From Candidatus Electrothrix communis (lineage in GTDB: Bacteria; Desulfobacterota; Desulfobulbia; Desulfobulbales; Desulfobulbaceae), in contig CP130629.1 in assembly GCA_030644725.1 (NCBI GenBank), forward strand, positions 2,391,001 to 2,455,000: a stretch of DNA of 64,000 nucleotides, written 5' to 3'. Positions 47,149-57,687 of this stretch are shown one piece after another (the stretch's first letter is position 1; the number at the start of each line of letters is the position of its first letter). Position numbers and translations under genes: made by a program. A model generated the notes under the pieces. The model searched no databases and was not told the DNA's origin. It worked only from the letters and a program-made list of their open reading frames with translations.

Positions 47149-47882
47149 TCAGGCAGCCAAGAGCACCTTGGACAGCGGCTGATATTCCTCCGATGTAAAG
47201 AGGTCCATTCCTTTTGGCAGGTGAAAGCTTGTTCGACATAACAGACGAAAATGAAGCGGTGCTTCAGGATTAACTTTTTCTACAATCAGGCGAAGCGTTG
47301 TCGCCTCCTGCACCTGTCGTAATTCCTTGTTCAAATACCGAGGGCAGTAACCGACCTTGAGTTTTTCGTCTGTCTCCAGTACCAGGGCGAACCGGTCATG
47401 TTCGTTATGGTCTTCTCGTTTCAGTCTGAGAATGTCACCCGTCTGTAATCGGGCAAGACCTTCAAGATTGATTCGGTCAAGATAGCGCAGACCATGACTG
47501 AAGAAATAAACAGAGTACTCCCCTGTGCGTCCGGTTCCGGTTCAGGAAAAACGCATAAAGAATCCGTGGCCCGTTTGCCCCCAGATCTGCCCAGCAGCAA
47601 CAGCGGGTCGTTGTTTTCATTCTCCATATCAAGCCAGCGGACATAATCAGGATATTCCGGCCTGGATGCGTAAAGAAGTCTGTTGCGAAACAGAGGAAAC
47701 AGGTCTTCGGAAAAATATTCCGCGTTCAGGTCGGTCATTCTGCCGAGACAATTGAAACGGGGTGTTGCTTCAGCACCTTGTGTATAGACAAAACGGTACA
47801 CTCCGTCCTCTCTGGTAAGGCGACCTACAGTATACCAGAGGCGTGTTTCCGGGTCTTGCCATGCGATAAAAAGTGATTTCAT
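47149..47882 (-). CDS. HIRAN-domain protein, partner of the HipA-like kinase (frameshift)
   Basis: About 245 aa. The N-terminal half (MKSLFIAWQDPETRLWYTVGRL, YVRWLDMENENNDPLLLLGRSGGKRATDSLCVFPEPEPD) resembles the N-terminal subdomain of HipA-type proteins. One missing G in a GGGG run near 47530 breaks the frame; with it the protein continues GEYSVYFFSHGLRYLD, LQTGDILRLKREDHNEHDRFAL, KVGYCPRYLNKEL, a HIRAN domain, found in DNA-processing proteins that bind single-strand ends. It overlaps the kinase gene by 4 nt (ATGA), so the two work together. The exact role is unknown; TA or defence is likely. Confidence 0.75.
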
Positions 47883-48799
47883 TGTTCTGCTGATGCTGAG
47901 TTAAGTAAACGTTCCCGGTTGTGCCGGAGCAGGGAGAGCGCAAAGTCCTTCCCAAAAGAGCTGATATATCCGTCCGGAAACGCATTGAAAATCAAGCGGC
48001 AATCCTCTTGGTTGATAGTTCGTAACCGATCAAGCCATACCGCCGCCGCACGGGGTCTCTTCTGCGCAGCCTGAACAAAGGCATCCAGGGTGTACAACGG
48101 CTTTTTGTCGTTCCTGCCTTCATAGATAGCGGATCGTGCCCGTTGTACATAATACTCCACGCTTCTTCGTTTGTCACGGCTTGTCAATCTGTCTTCACGT
48201 TCACAGTCCTGTAAATTATACCCCAAAGATACGGCGTGGTCAAAGGTCGGCGACAAATGGGTACGTTTCTGATAAGTGATAAGGCCCCAGTTTTCATGGT
48301 GTCGATCTTGATTGGCTATCCAGGTATCAAGCAGGAGGTAGCCGATAAAAACATCAAATGCCGTTTTTATTGCCCTGTCGGGTGGTTGCCAGTCCAGAGG
48401 TGGAAGAAAACTTTCCTGCATCAGCAGGGCGTGAATACGGTTCAAGGTATGGTCACGATTACCAAACTTTTTTTCCGCCGGATAACCGGGAGCTATTTCG
48501 GCCAGCAGTTCGTTGCCGTGTTCAAGGTGCGCGTCTTTGGGAAAGAGTAAAGGGGTGAGTACGCCCTGTTCACCCATCCAGGTTGCCAGCTCGTATGAAG
48601 CACAGGGTAGGCCGAGCAGGTTGCACAGTTCAGCCGCCGCCTTCTCCGACCAATTCTCACCGGTTCCGGGTCGCCCGATCTTGAAGAGGTGCAAGGTATT
48701 ATCAAGGTGGAACCAGAATTTTTTCTTGGTTCCGAGTTGCTCCGGCAGCTCCGGGATGCTCTCGGATATTTCAATGATTCGGTATTTCTCCACCCTCAC
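47879..48799 (-). CDS. HipA-like Ser/Thr kinase
   Basis: A 306-aa protein with the C-terminal HipA/PI3K-like kinase core: WFHLDNTLHLFKIGRPGTGENWSEKAAAELCNLLGLP (ATP lysine region), LLLDTWIANQDRHHENWGLI (catalytic Asp-Arg-His-x-x-Asn) and LSPTFDHAVSLG (DxD-like metal site). HipA kinases phosphorylate glutamyl-tRNA synthetase or related targets and slow growth. It lacks an N-terminal HipA subdomain; the HIRAN protein encoded downstream may supply it, as HipS does in three-part HipBST systems. No HipB-like DNA-binding gene is adjacent. Confidence 0.8.
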   Translation of the reverse strand: MRVEKYRIIEISESIPELPEQLGTKKKFWFHLDNTLHLFKIGRPGTGENWSEKAAAELCNLLGLPCASYELATWMGEQGVLTPLLFPKDAHLEHGNELLAEIAPGYPAEKKFGNRDHTLNRIHALLMQESFLPPLDWQPPDRAIKTAFDVFIGYLLLDTWIANQDRHHENWGLITYQKRTHLSPTFDHAVSLGYNLQDCEREDRLTSRDKRRSVEYYVQRARSAIYEGRNDKKPLYTLDAFVQAAQKRPRAAAVWLDRLRTINQEDCRLIFNAFPDGYISSFGKDFALSLLRHNRERLLNSASAEQ

Positions 48800-49032
48800 C
48801 CTCTGGATTTTTTAGTTGCTGCTACGGACGGTATGCGTTGAATTCCGAAGTCTTTTAAACACAGGTTTGCGGGGTTGGCAAGCGGGGAAATGAGGAGATT
48901 CGGTGTCCAGCCCGAAAAGAAACAGAGTTTACAACACCTTTTATGCGGCATCTAGCTGATTGGATACGAAATAGTTAACCAGAATAAACTGAAGAACTTT
49001 GAAAAAACAGCATCACTACACCAGCTCTATTT
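48800..49032. other. Short gene-free spacer
   Basis: No gene, repeat or terminator recognised between the kinase gene start and the low-GC gene. Confidence 0.4.
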
Positions 49033-50256
49033 TTATTGTTTGAGTATGCGCGAATAACCGTTTTTTATAAAACTTATTGCCCCATTAGAAGGCATGATCT
49101 TTTCAAAGAAAAATTGATCGATAGCAGAATATACAGCACCTAGGGGTAGACCAATTCCAGGAATAGCCCCAATTCCAGTTCCAAACAACACACGCGCACT
49201 TTTACCTAAAAGCGAACTACTAGCGTTTGAAATTTTACTCTTTAACGAACAGAAAATGTTCGTCAATTCTTTATCGCTTAACTTGTTGCTGTTTTTTAAA
49301 AATTCCCGGAACAGCAAAAATTCCTCCGTTTTCTTAACTTCAAGCAATTTTTCAATATTAATTTTGCAGCCAGAACCTACTTGAGAAAAATCTGGAAGAC
49401 CATTCAACTGAACAATCTTATCCAACTGATGGATAGAATAATCCTCAATAACATCCTTTGAAAAAAGATTATATTTACGCTCAAATAAACAAATTTCAAA
49501 ATCAGTAAAAACTGGCATAGCATCAAAGACTTTCATTTCAGAAAGTGTCATATTAAAAGTAGCAAGCGATAACAAAGCACTTTGTACTATTTCGTGTTCT
49601 TCCTTTTTATCAATGCCCAATAATTTATTTAAGTTTGTTTTTACCTCATGATCACCTTCGCTGATTTCAACAGTTTCTGTAACTATATTCGATTCGTCAA
49701 AATTATTTATCCCCTTTTTCCATGAAATATTCTTAGCAATAAGATGACGAATACATTCAATGTTATTTTTGATATCACTCCTTATAGAAGAGTTAGACAA
49801 AAAAGTAATTTCTTCAGGTTCTTTTATCATATTATCAACAACCGCAAGTTTAAGCTTTTTAAATGTTTTTTTGAATACAATACCCTTCCGGCCTAACATT
49901 TGCTAATAATTGACTCATACTATTTTTATCAAACCTGCGTGAAAACGTACAAAAAGAATAAGAGCCTAGTGGCAGCAAAGGTTTTTTAGCTGGCCTACCA
50001 AGGCGTGCAGTTTGACCACAAGAAGCCATAAAAACGCCATCAAGTAATATTTTTATAGTCCCTGATTTCAACAGTTCAATAACTTGATCAGGACCAATAC
50101 ACCTTACTATATGTCCAATATCATTTAATTGAGAACTTCTCAGGTAAACCCTGTCGAACAAAAAATTCTTTTGAAAAATTCTCCAGTATCGAAAGGAAAA
50201 ACGCCCTTTACCGTTTCCTTTGGAAAACAATAACCAACAATATTGTTACTGATCAT
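49033..50256 (-). CDS. Unknown low-GC gene, probably one protein of about 408 aa (two frame breaks)
   Basis: Start MISNNIVGYCFPKETVKGVF at 50256 with AGGATGAT upstream. One extra A near 50168 joins FDTGEFFKR to NFLFDRVYLRSSQLNDIGH; a second break near 49880 in an A run links EGYCIQ to KTFKKLKLAVVDN. The middle is helical and Lys/Glu-rich; the C-terminus contains a glycine-rich hydrophobic stretch GTGIGAIPGIGLPLGAVYSAID that could cross or insert into a membrane. AT-richer than its neighbours, so probably acquired. No family recognised. It lies next to the HipA-like pair, which hints at a defence locus, but this is only context. Confidence 0.55.
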
Positions 50257-50874
50257 ATCATCCTGTAATAATTAATTATACATTGATAATTAAAAGGCTC
50301 GTTGCCATATACCCAGCTGCTTTCTATTGCGGTTACTGAAGAAGTAGAAAAAACGTTCAGCCTTCCATAAGCTTCTTGCACTTTTCCGACTTTTTAGAAA
50401 TTTCCCTAAGCCCCTTTTTTGTCCACAATCCGACAGTCCACGAATATCATACAACTTTCACTTCAGATTAGCCTGCTTTTCCCGACATTTTTTCCACCCC
50501 AAATCGAATTTTTAGATTTCCAGACACATCGACAACAAAATTCCGCTCTGATCATCTGAAAACCATTTTATTCCGCTCCCCCGCTCATCTTGCTAACCCT
50601 GCTAAGGTCGGCACCGGTAAAAGATCATCTGGCCATACTACAGAAGGTATTTCCTAATTTGCTTCAGGTACTATTTCCAGAAAAAATCATAACATTGCAT
50701 CACTCGTAAGTAAAAATCTACGCAATCAATGAAATAAATTCAAGGAACGCAGCGATCAACAATAGGAACTATTACGCCAATCCTCAAAGAAGACTTGAAC
50801 GGAATGAACAAAGGAGGATAAAATAAGAAAAATAACTATTTTCATATAAACATTCCAACATAAGGAGGAATGCA
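50257..50874. other. Gene-free AT-rich region
   Basis: About 600 nt without a convincing ORF. AAGGAGGAT at 50812 and AAGGAGGAA at 50862 are two ribosome-site-like sequences; the second serves the gene at 50875. No structured RNA or repeat was recognised. Confidence 0.4.
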
Positions 50875-51034
50875 ATGAAAGATATACAATACAGCCGACT
50901 ACCTTCTATCTTTTTCTGACTGCTCTGATGATCGCTCATAGCGCCCTGCTGACAATGGCAGGAGAACCACGTATCCATGGCTTCTTTGTCCAGCCCTACC
51001 TGGGCTACGGTGCAACAGATTATGAAAAATTTTT

Positions 51035-52671
51035 CAACCTGTGCGGTTAGCCATTTTTTAGTCTAAGCAGCCAGTTTAAAATCAATATCCTTTTCCTCAA
51101 ACCACTTTCTGTATTCATTATTTTGCTTAAGGGCAGTAATCGTAGCCAAGGCCACTGTTCCCTTTTTGGTCCAGCTCATCCCATTATGTTTTTGTCGTTC
51201 TGACACAATCAGATCATTCGCCTTTTCACCGACAGCACTCGAATTACAAAGTCCGAGTTCTTTTCGGGCAGCATAGCAGGGGATATAAGGTCGGTTCCTT
51301 TCCAGGTAGGCAATGAGTTTCTCTAATGATTGAACGTTCTTTATATCCTTCTCCGGGATCTCACGCAAAAACTCAACTGCTTTATCTGTGAGACCGTACC
51401 AAAGCAACGGCTTGAGTTTATTGAGAACTTCATTGCGTAATTTCCGACCGTTCATTGTTTGACTCAGCAACTCCCCGCACTTCTTACCAAGGTGGTACCA
51501 GTCCAATATTATTCCCATATTTTCTTTCCAGGAATAAAAATTTATAATTGCTGTATTCAGGACTGTATGACCATCAGTAAAAAACTGGAATCGTTTCCCG
51601 GAAAGACCGTTAGCAAGTAAAAAAGACATTATAATAGGAAGAAGAGAGGTTATGGACGCTCCGTTTAAGACATATTTTGTCCCGTTGTGAGAAAGACGAG
51701 CGATTGTGTTATGTGCGTATTTCCTTGTATGCGCGGTTCTTTTCTGCCCCGGAATTCTGTTATCTTCCTGTCTTTTTACATTAACATCATCCACCGCTAT
51801 GTTGATTGTTTCAGAAGGATCCTCGTAGCCTATCGGATTATCTATGTAACCATCAGAAAAGCCACATACTTCTGTACAAAGAGAGACTGCGTCGTCAATC
51901 TTCTCCTGATCCAGAAAAACAGGGACTGATTGAGTATACTCTGGATTCTCTTCTTGATATATCCCGGTCTCTTCAAAGCCATGCCGGGATAATATTTGTT
52001 CGGATTTTTTGTTATATGCTCAAGCAGGGCAGTTCCTTCCCGCTCTGTAGCTTCATGAAGTGTACGGGATGGGGTGCCGTCTTTTTCCTGGTACCGGATG
52101 CGATTGATTAATCGTGTTGTTTTTCTGTATGATTCTTCCGTATCACCGTAAATCAAAGCTATTTCTTTGAAACCTGTGGTTCGGTAATACTCTTTCCCAT
52201 GCAGGCACGAAAAACATCTTGACCGGTGTTGTATCGCACGTCGGCACCCTTCAGGATACTATGAGTAAAGAATGCAAATCGTCCGGCTTCCCCATCAACT
52301 TTATATGGACAACTATTTTGAATTACTTGTTCTCCGGCTTCACTCATCTCACCAGCTTTTTTTGAGACACCCCGGTAAGGTGCTCGGATAAAGCAGACCG
52401 TATTGTCGGATATGCGGTTTGTAAAATGGTTTTTTCGCACTTGTCTATACTTACAGCATCTTTCTCACTGATAACCATATTGAAACTGCCATCTTGCTGC
52501 TTCGTCGGGCTATCGCTAATAGATTCGTTACACTCTACAAGTTCAACGCTTACTTTGACTTTATACCCAGTCATTCTGATCCCTCCACATGAAATATGAG
52601 TCTATCCTTCTATAATATTAATCGCATGTCACGCGTGAGGGTAGTGAAAATTAATCTAACCGCACAGGTCG
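51035..52671. mobile_element. IS element copy 2 (about 1.64 kb) with 8-bp target duplication
   Basis: Ends CAACCTGTGCGGTTAG and CTAACCGCACAGGTCG (16-bp inverted repeat, one mismatch). Target duplication AAATTTTT at 51027-51034 and 52672-52679. 1,637 bp. Removing the element and one duplicate restores the host frame exactly, so this is a simple insertion. Copies 1 and 2 differ mostly in run lengths. Confidence 0.93.
51063..52574 (-). pseudogene. Transposase of IS copy 2
   Basis: Same protein as in copy 1; the C-terminal 243 residues (INIAVDD... to DFKLAA) are in one frame here. Breaks: seven A at the QKK site (copy 1 nine; eight would be in frame), five A near 52209 (copy 1 has six), and a shared shift at ACAAAAAATCCG (about 52001) that both copies carry. 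That shared site reads A AAA AAT in the zero frame, a possible -1 slippery heptamer. Family tentatively ISLre2/ISKra4-like. Confidence 0.78.
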
Positions 52672-53107
52672 AAATTTTTCAGCCAGGAAGAGTACGATCA
52701 ATGGCTGCAAAGTATGGCCGATACCGGAGCAGAAATGCTCTTTTATCAATGGACAAGCCATTATGAAAAAACACCAGCATGGTACAAGGGCTACACTGAC
52801 AGTCCAGAGGCAGATTTTGCCTTTTATAACCCTGCACCTGTCACCATCAACGGCATTCCAACTCAAGGTTGGGTCACCCCGACCGAATGGACCGGATCAC
52901 CTAATCAAGGCGGTAAGGAGCCGGTCGCCTATCTGCTTGATGCTGCCCAAAAGGCTGGGATCAAGGTCTGGCTGGGCCTCTATCTCAATGAAGGAGAGGA
53001 TTCACCCTATAACTGGTGGAACGCTATCACAGACCCGACACTCAGCACGGAGGATATCGAAGCCATAGAGCACCATGTGAAGCGCTCCATCGCTGTGGTG
53101 GACGATC

Positions 53108-53549
<442 letters not shown>

Positions 53550-53841
53550 GCTGGAACACCAGCATTTCTCGGAAAGCGGAAAGGAATCACTTTCTGGCTG
53601 GGTTGCCCGAAAGCTTGCGCCGTTGCGACGGGTCTTGTCGCTTTGATTTTTTGCCGCTTCCCGGACTGGAATTTGCCTGCGGTCGCTGCGACTGGGCGGC
53701 ACAGCTGCTGCGGACAGCATAATGCGGCAAGATTTATATGACGGCTATGCAGCCTACTGGCAGGAATGGCAGGAACAGCAGAGAAGGGCAGCCCTGCCAG
53801 CTATTTTCAGTTTACTGTTGCAAGAGGAGGCTGCGGAGTGA
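53550..53841 (+). pseudogene. 3' fragment of an unknown gene
   Basis: The last frame ends MRQDLYDGYAAYWQEWQEQQ..., 40 codons from 53722 to the TGA at 53841; the same frame is open back towards the poly-T tract apart from one TGA near 53646. Looks like the C-terminus of a gene whose front is lost in the low-complexity tract. No family recognised. Confidence 0.4.
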
Positions 53842-53957
53842 ACATGGCAAGATCACCAGTAAGGAAGGTGGACAAAAAGATGTAGCAAGCAGGTGCAAAT
53901 GAAGTTATAACAGAATACTAACCTCTTAATAATCATCAACCACGTTGAGGAGATCCC

Positions 53958-54758
53958 ATGCTTCGTCAACCCGCAGTTGCTGACAGGTTCTACGATGGTG
54001 ACCCGACCAAGCTCCATAAATCTCTCAAGGGACTGATCCCTGAAAGTTCCGAAAAAATCTCGGCCAAGGCCATACTTTCGCCCCATGCAGGCTATATCTA
54101 TTCAGGAGGGGTGGCTGGGGAGACCTTTGCTCGGATCAACATTCCCGAGACTGTGATTCTTCTCGGTCCCAATCATCACGGCCAAGGCATGCCTCTTGCT
54201 GTGGGGACTCAAGACTGGGATATGCCGCTGGGGCAAGTGCCGTTGGCAAACGACCTCGCTCAAGACCTGATCAACTCTTCTTCCCTCTTCACTGCTGACG
54301 ACACGCCGCATCTCTATGAACATTCGCTGGAAGTCCAGGTCCCCTTTCTCCAGTATTTCCAAAAGAACCTCCACATCCTACCGGTGGTGGTTTCCCGGCT
54401 TTCTTTACGACAATGCCACCAGGCCGCTACCGAACTGGCCCAGGCTATCCGGCGCTCCAACCGCCCTACCCTGCTGGTCGCCAGTACAGACATGACCCAT
54501 TACCTCTCTCGCCAGCAGGCCTCAAAACAGGACCATCTTGCCTTGGATCATATTCTGGATCTTGATGCAGCCGGGCTCTATGATACGGTGTTGTCCCACC
54601 ACATCTCCATGTGCGGCATCATTCCCACCACCATTACCCTGCTGGCAGCGGCGGAGCTCGGGGCTGAACAGGCCGAACTTGTCCGGTACACGGATTCTGG
54701 AGAGATCAGCGGCGATACAGAGCAGGTTGTCGGCTATGCCGGAGTGATTATTCGCTGA
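53958..54758 (+). CDS. amrB: MEMO1-family protein (AmmeMemoRadiSam system protein B)
   Basis: A 266-aa protein with RQPAVADRFYDGDP, LSPHAGYIYSGGVAGETF, VILLGPNHHGQGMPLAV, EHSLEVQVPFLQYF, STDMTHYL and MCGIIPTTITLLAA, the conserved His/Asp/Cys residues of the MEMO/LigB-like fold. In bacteria it usually occurs with AMMECR1 and a radical SAM protein; neither is adjacent here. Enzymatic activity is not established for the family. GGAG precedes the ATG. Convergent with ftsK. Confidence 0.92.
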   Translation: MLRQPAVADRFYDGDPTKLHKSLKGLIPESSEKISAKAILSPHAGYIYSGGVAGETFARINIPETVILLGPNHHGQGMPLAVGTQDWDMPLGQVPLANDLAQDLINSSSLFTADDTPHLYEHSLEVQVPFLQYFQKNLHILPVVVSRLSLRQCHQAATELAQAIRRSNRPTLLVASTDMTHYLSRQQASKQDHLALDHILDLDAAGLYDTVLSHHISMCGIIPTTITLLAAAELGAEQAELVRYTDSGEISGDTEQVVGYAGVIIR

Positions 54759-54778
54759 AAAAATTGCGCACGGGCTTA

Positions 54779-57094
54779 TCAGGAATAATTCCCTTGAGCC
54801 AACACCTCTCTGGGCCGAGAGCCATCTGAAGGACCGACCACCCCGTCTCGCTCCATCATCTCAATCATCCGGGCCGCCCGGTTATACCCTACCCGCAGCC
54901 GCCGCTGGACCATAGAAATGGAGGCCTGGCCGGTCTCGGTCACCACAGCAACGGCCTCATCATATTTCTCGTCATATTCCGTCTCTCCATCCTCACCGCC
55001 TGCCGCCTCCTCCTCCACCATCTGAAGCACAGTCTCGTCATACTCCGCAGCACCCTGTTGCTTGAGAAAGCCAATAATTCGCTCTGTTTCTTCCTCGGAG
55101 ATAAAAGCCCCGTGGATACGCTTCAGCTTGGCAGCCCCTGGCGGCAGAAAGAGCATATCACCGTTACCCAAAAGATGCTCAGCCCCGGAGCCATCCAAGA
55201 TAGTCCTGGAATCCACCTTAGAAGAGACCTTAAAAGAAATCCTAGTGGGAAAGTTAGCCTTAATCAGACCGGTGAGCACATCCACAGAAGGCCGCTGAGT
55301 CGCCAAAATAATATGCATACCAGCGGCCCGCGCCATCTGCGCCAACCGGGCGATGGAGGTCTCCACATCCTTGGAAGCCACCATCATCAGATCTGCCAAT
55401 TCATCAACAATAATGACAATATAAGGAAGTTTCTCCTCTGCCACTTCGTTATAGGAGGTAAAAGACTTAACCCGAAGCGCCTCCAGCAGTTTATAACGCC
55501 GTTCCATCTCACGCACAGCCCAGATCAGGGCACGGCTGGCCATTTTCGGTTCGACCACCACAGGATGGAGCAGATGGGGAATCCCCTCGTAGACCGACAA
55601 TTCAATCCGTTTCGGATCAATCATCAAGAGACGAACCATGTCTGGGGTCGCTTTATAGAGAATGGAACATATAAAAGCGTTAATAGCCACAGACTTACCG
55701 GCACCGGTGGCCCCAGCAATGAGCAGATGAGGCATCCTGGTCAGATCCGCCACAGCAGGTTTGCCGATGGAATCAACGCCCAGAGCAACAGTCAGGTAGG
55801 AGGCAGAACGACGGTAGGCATTACTCAGCAGGATATCGCGAAAGAACACGGTCTTTCGTTCCGGGTTAGGAATTTCTATACCAATGGCGGCCTTGCCCGG
55901 AATTGACCCCACAACCCTGACCCGATCCACTTTAAGAACCATTGCCACATCATCGGCAAGATTGACAACCTTGTTGATCTTCACACCAGCAGCCGGGGCA
56001 AACTCATAGGTGGTGACCACCGGGCCAGGAGAAACCCCGACCACATCTCCCTTCACCGAGAAGTCCAGTAATTTGGCAACCAATTTTTCACTCACACTAT
56101 AATAATGTTTCCGATCAACCTCCAAATCGCTCTGGGTGTTCTTTTCAAGGAGAGAGATCGGTGGCAAATGAAACTCCCCTGTTCGTCCAGCTGGCGAGTT
56201 CACAGCAACTCGGTCATTCTCTGTCTCCATGACCGTCTCTCTCTTGACCGGTTCATGAACCGCTGGCAAGCCCTGGGAGGTCTCCAACCTTTTCTCCACT
56301 GCACTGAATACCTTCTTTGCAGATTGCAACACGGGCAGAGCCGTCACAGGACGAGGGCGGTTGATCGTCAGGGAAGCAGGTCGTTCCGCCAGCCGCTTCT
56401 GCCGCTCTGTCTTCCAGGTGATAATCCTTTCCCCTGTCCACTCCTTGCCAGCAGATATCTTCTCCACAACCAACGGCGTTTGCTCCCAGAACCAGAGGGC
56501 CGAGGCAAGAGGGGAAAAACGGATTGAGGCCATGAGAGAAAAAATCAGGACCAAAACCAAAATCAGGACAGATCCGACAACTCCCAAAGCACTTTCTAGG
56601 CCGCCTCGCAGCAGATCGCCCAGATATCCACCAGGGAGGATGAACTCGGACGGGAAAAAAATCTGCTCAGCGCCAGCCAATAACCCGGAAGCTGCAAGCA
56701 GGGTACCGGTACCACCGGCAAGAATATAGGGAAGACGATCAAGGGTTGTTGAAACGGTGAACACCGCCGCCGCCACATAGAAAAAAAGGAGAACAGGAAA
56801 AAACGAGATAACGCCGACAAAGGAAAAGAGGTAAAAGGCCGTATAAAACCCCACACCGCCGCACCAATTTCCTCCTGCGGCAGGCAATGTCGGTTGCGTC
56901 GCAAAAATTGGCAAAACGTAACTGACAAGACTGAGCAGAAGAAAAATTCCAAGAAAACAGCAGGTAATTACTACTGATTCTCTATACAGCTCTGTTCCCT
57001 GTTTGTATTCCTTAAGCATAGTGTTTAAAAATCCAAGAAAAAAGGCAAAGAAACAGGATGAAATTTCCGCCTTACGACGGCTCAATAATCTCAA
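54779..57094 (-). CDS. ftsK: DNA translocase FtsK/SpoIIIE
   Basis: A 771-aa septal DNA pump. N-terminal membrane domain with four to five helices (about residues 40-190), a basic/proline linker, then the motor: Walker A GATGAGKS (461-468), Walker B IIVDELADL (561-569), RMPHLLIA, QRPSVDVLTG and the C-terminal gamma winged helix (ASISMVQRRLRVGYNRAARMIEMM) that reads KOPS sites. The start is uncertain: TTG at 57094 overlaps the stop of the preceding regulator by 4 nt, or ATG at 57019 (MLKEYKQG). It is the last gene of a signalling operon. Confidence 0.95.
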   Translation of the reverse strand: MRLLSRRKAEISSCFFAFFLGFLNTMLKEYKQGTELYRESVVITCCFLGIFLLLSLVSYVLPIFATQPTLPAAGGNWCGGVGFYTAFYLFSFVGVISFFPVLLFFYVAAAVFTVSTTLDRLPYILAGGTGTLLAASGLLAGAEQIFFPSEFILPGGYLGDLLRGGLESALGVVGSVLILVLVLIFSLMASIRFSPLASALWFWEQTPLVVEKISAGKEWTGERIITWKTERQKRLAERPASLTINRPRPVTALPVLQSAKKVFSAVEKRLETSQGLPAVHEPVKRETVMETENDRVAVNSPAGRTGEFHLPPISLLEKNTQSDLEVDRKHYYSVSEKLVAKLLDFSVKGDVVGVSPGPVVTTYEFAPAAGVKINKVVNLADDVAMVLKVDRVRVVGSIPGKAAIGIEIPNPERKTVFFRDILLSNAYRRSASYLTVALGVDSIGKPAVADLTRMPHLLIAGATGAGKSVAINAFICSILYKATPDMVRLLMIDPKRIELSVYEGIPHLLHPVVVEPKMASRALIWAVREMERRYKLLEALRVKSFTSYNEVAEEKLPYIVIIVDELADLMMVASKDVETSIARLAQMARAAGMHIILATQRPSVDVLTGLIKANFPTRISFKVSSKVDSRTILDGSGAEHLLGNGDMLFLPPGAAKLKRIHGAFISEEETERIIGFLKQQGAAEYDETVLQMVEEEAAGGEDGETEYDEKYDEAVAVVTETGQASISMVQRRLRVGYNRAARMIEMMERDGVVGPSDGSRPREVLAQGNYS

Positions 57095-57687
57095 GCATCC
57101 TTTACTTCAAGACGCTCCATCTCCTTCTTGTAACAAATGGGGCAGACGCCGTGGCTGAACATCGCTTGAGAATGTTCAGATATATACTCTTCTACCTGCT
57201 GCCAATACCCTTCATCGTTACGAATCTGCTTACAATAGGAACAAATAGGCAAAATTCCGTTCAAGGTTTTTATCTCGTCCAGCGCCGCTTCCAACTCTCT
57301 TTCCCGTTTCCGCAACGTAATATGGGTATTAATACGAGCCAGCACCTCTACCTGTTGAAAAGGTTTAGTAATATAATCAACTGCTCCGACTGAAAAACCA
57401 GTCACCTTATCTCCCACACTATCCAGTGCGGTCATAAAAATGATCGGCAGAGCAGCCAGCTTCTTATCAGCCTTGATCCTCCTGCATATCTCAAAACCGT
57501 TCATCCCCGGCATCATCACATCCAGTAAGACAAGATCCGGTTGAATCTTCGGCAGAATATCCAATGCCCGCTGACCGCTATCCACCATATATACCCGGTA
57601 ATCATGCTCCTGTAAAAAGGAAAGCAGCACCTTGAGATTGGCAGGTTGGTCATCAACTACGAGTATTGCGTCTTGTTCGGATTGCAT
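57091..57687 (-). CDS. Response regulator with C-terminal Cys-pair domain
   Basis: A 198-aa protein: receiver domain (D11-D12, phospho-acceptor D56 in LLDVMMPGMNG, K108 in ITKPF), a coiled linker (LRKRERELEAALDEIKTLNG) and ILPICSYCKQIRNDEGYWQQVEEYI...FSHGVCPICYKK, where C149/C152 and C182/C185 form a likely metal-binding pair of CxxC motifs. This tail is common at the end of deltaproteobacterial kinases and regulators; its function is unknown. It overlaps the hybrid kinase gene by 31 nt. Confidence 0.88.
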   Translation of the reverse strand: MQSEQDAILVVDDQPANLKVLLSFLQEHDYRVYMVDSGQRALDILPKIQPDLVLLDVMMPGMNGFEICRRIKADKKLAALPIIFMTALDSVGDKVTGFSVGAVDYITKPFQQVEVLARINTHITLRKRERELEAALDEIKTLNGILPICSYCKQIRNDEGYWQQVEEYISEHSQAMFSHGVCPICYKKEMERLEVKDA

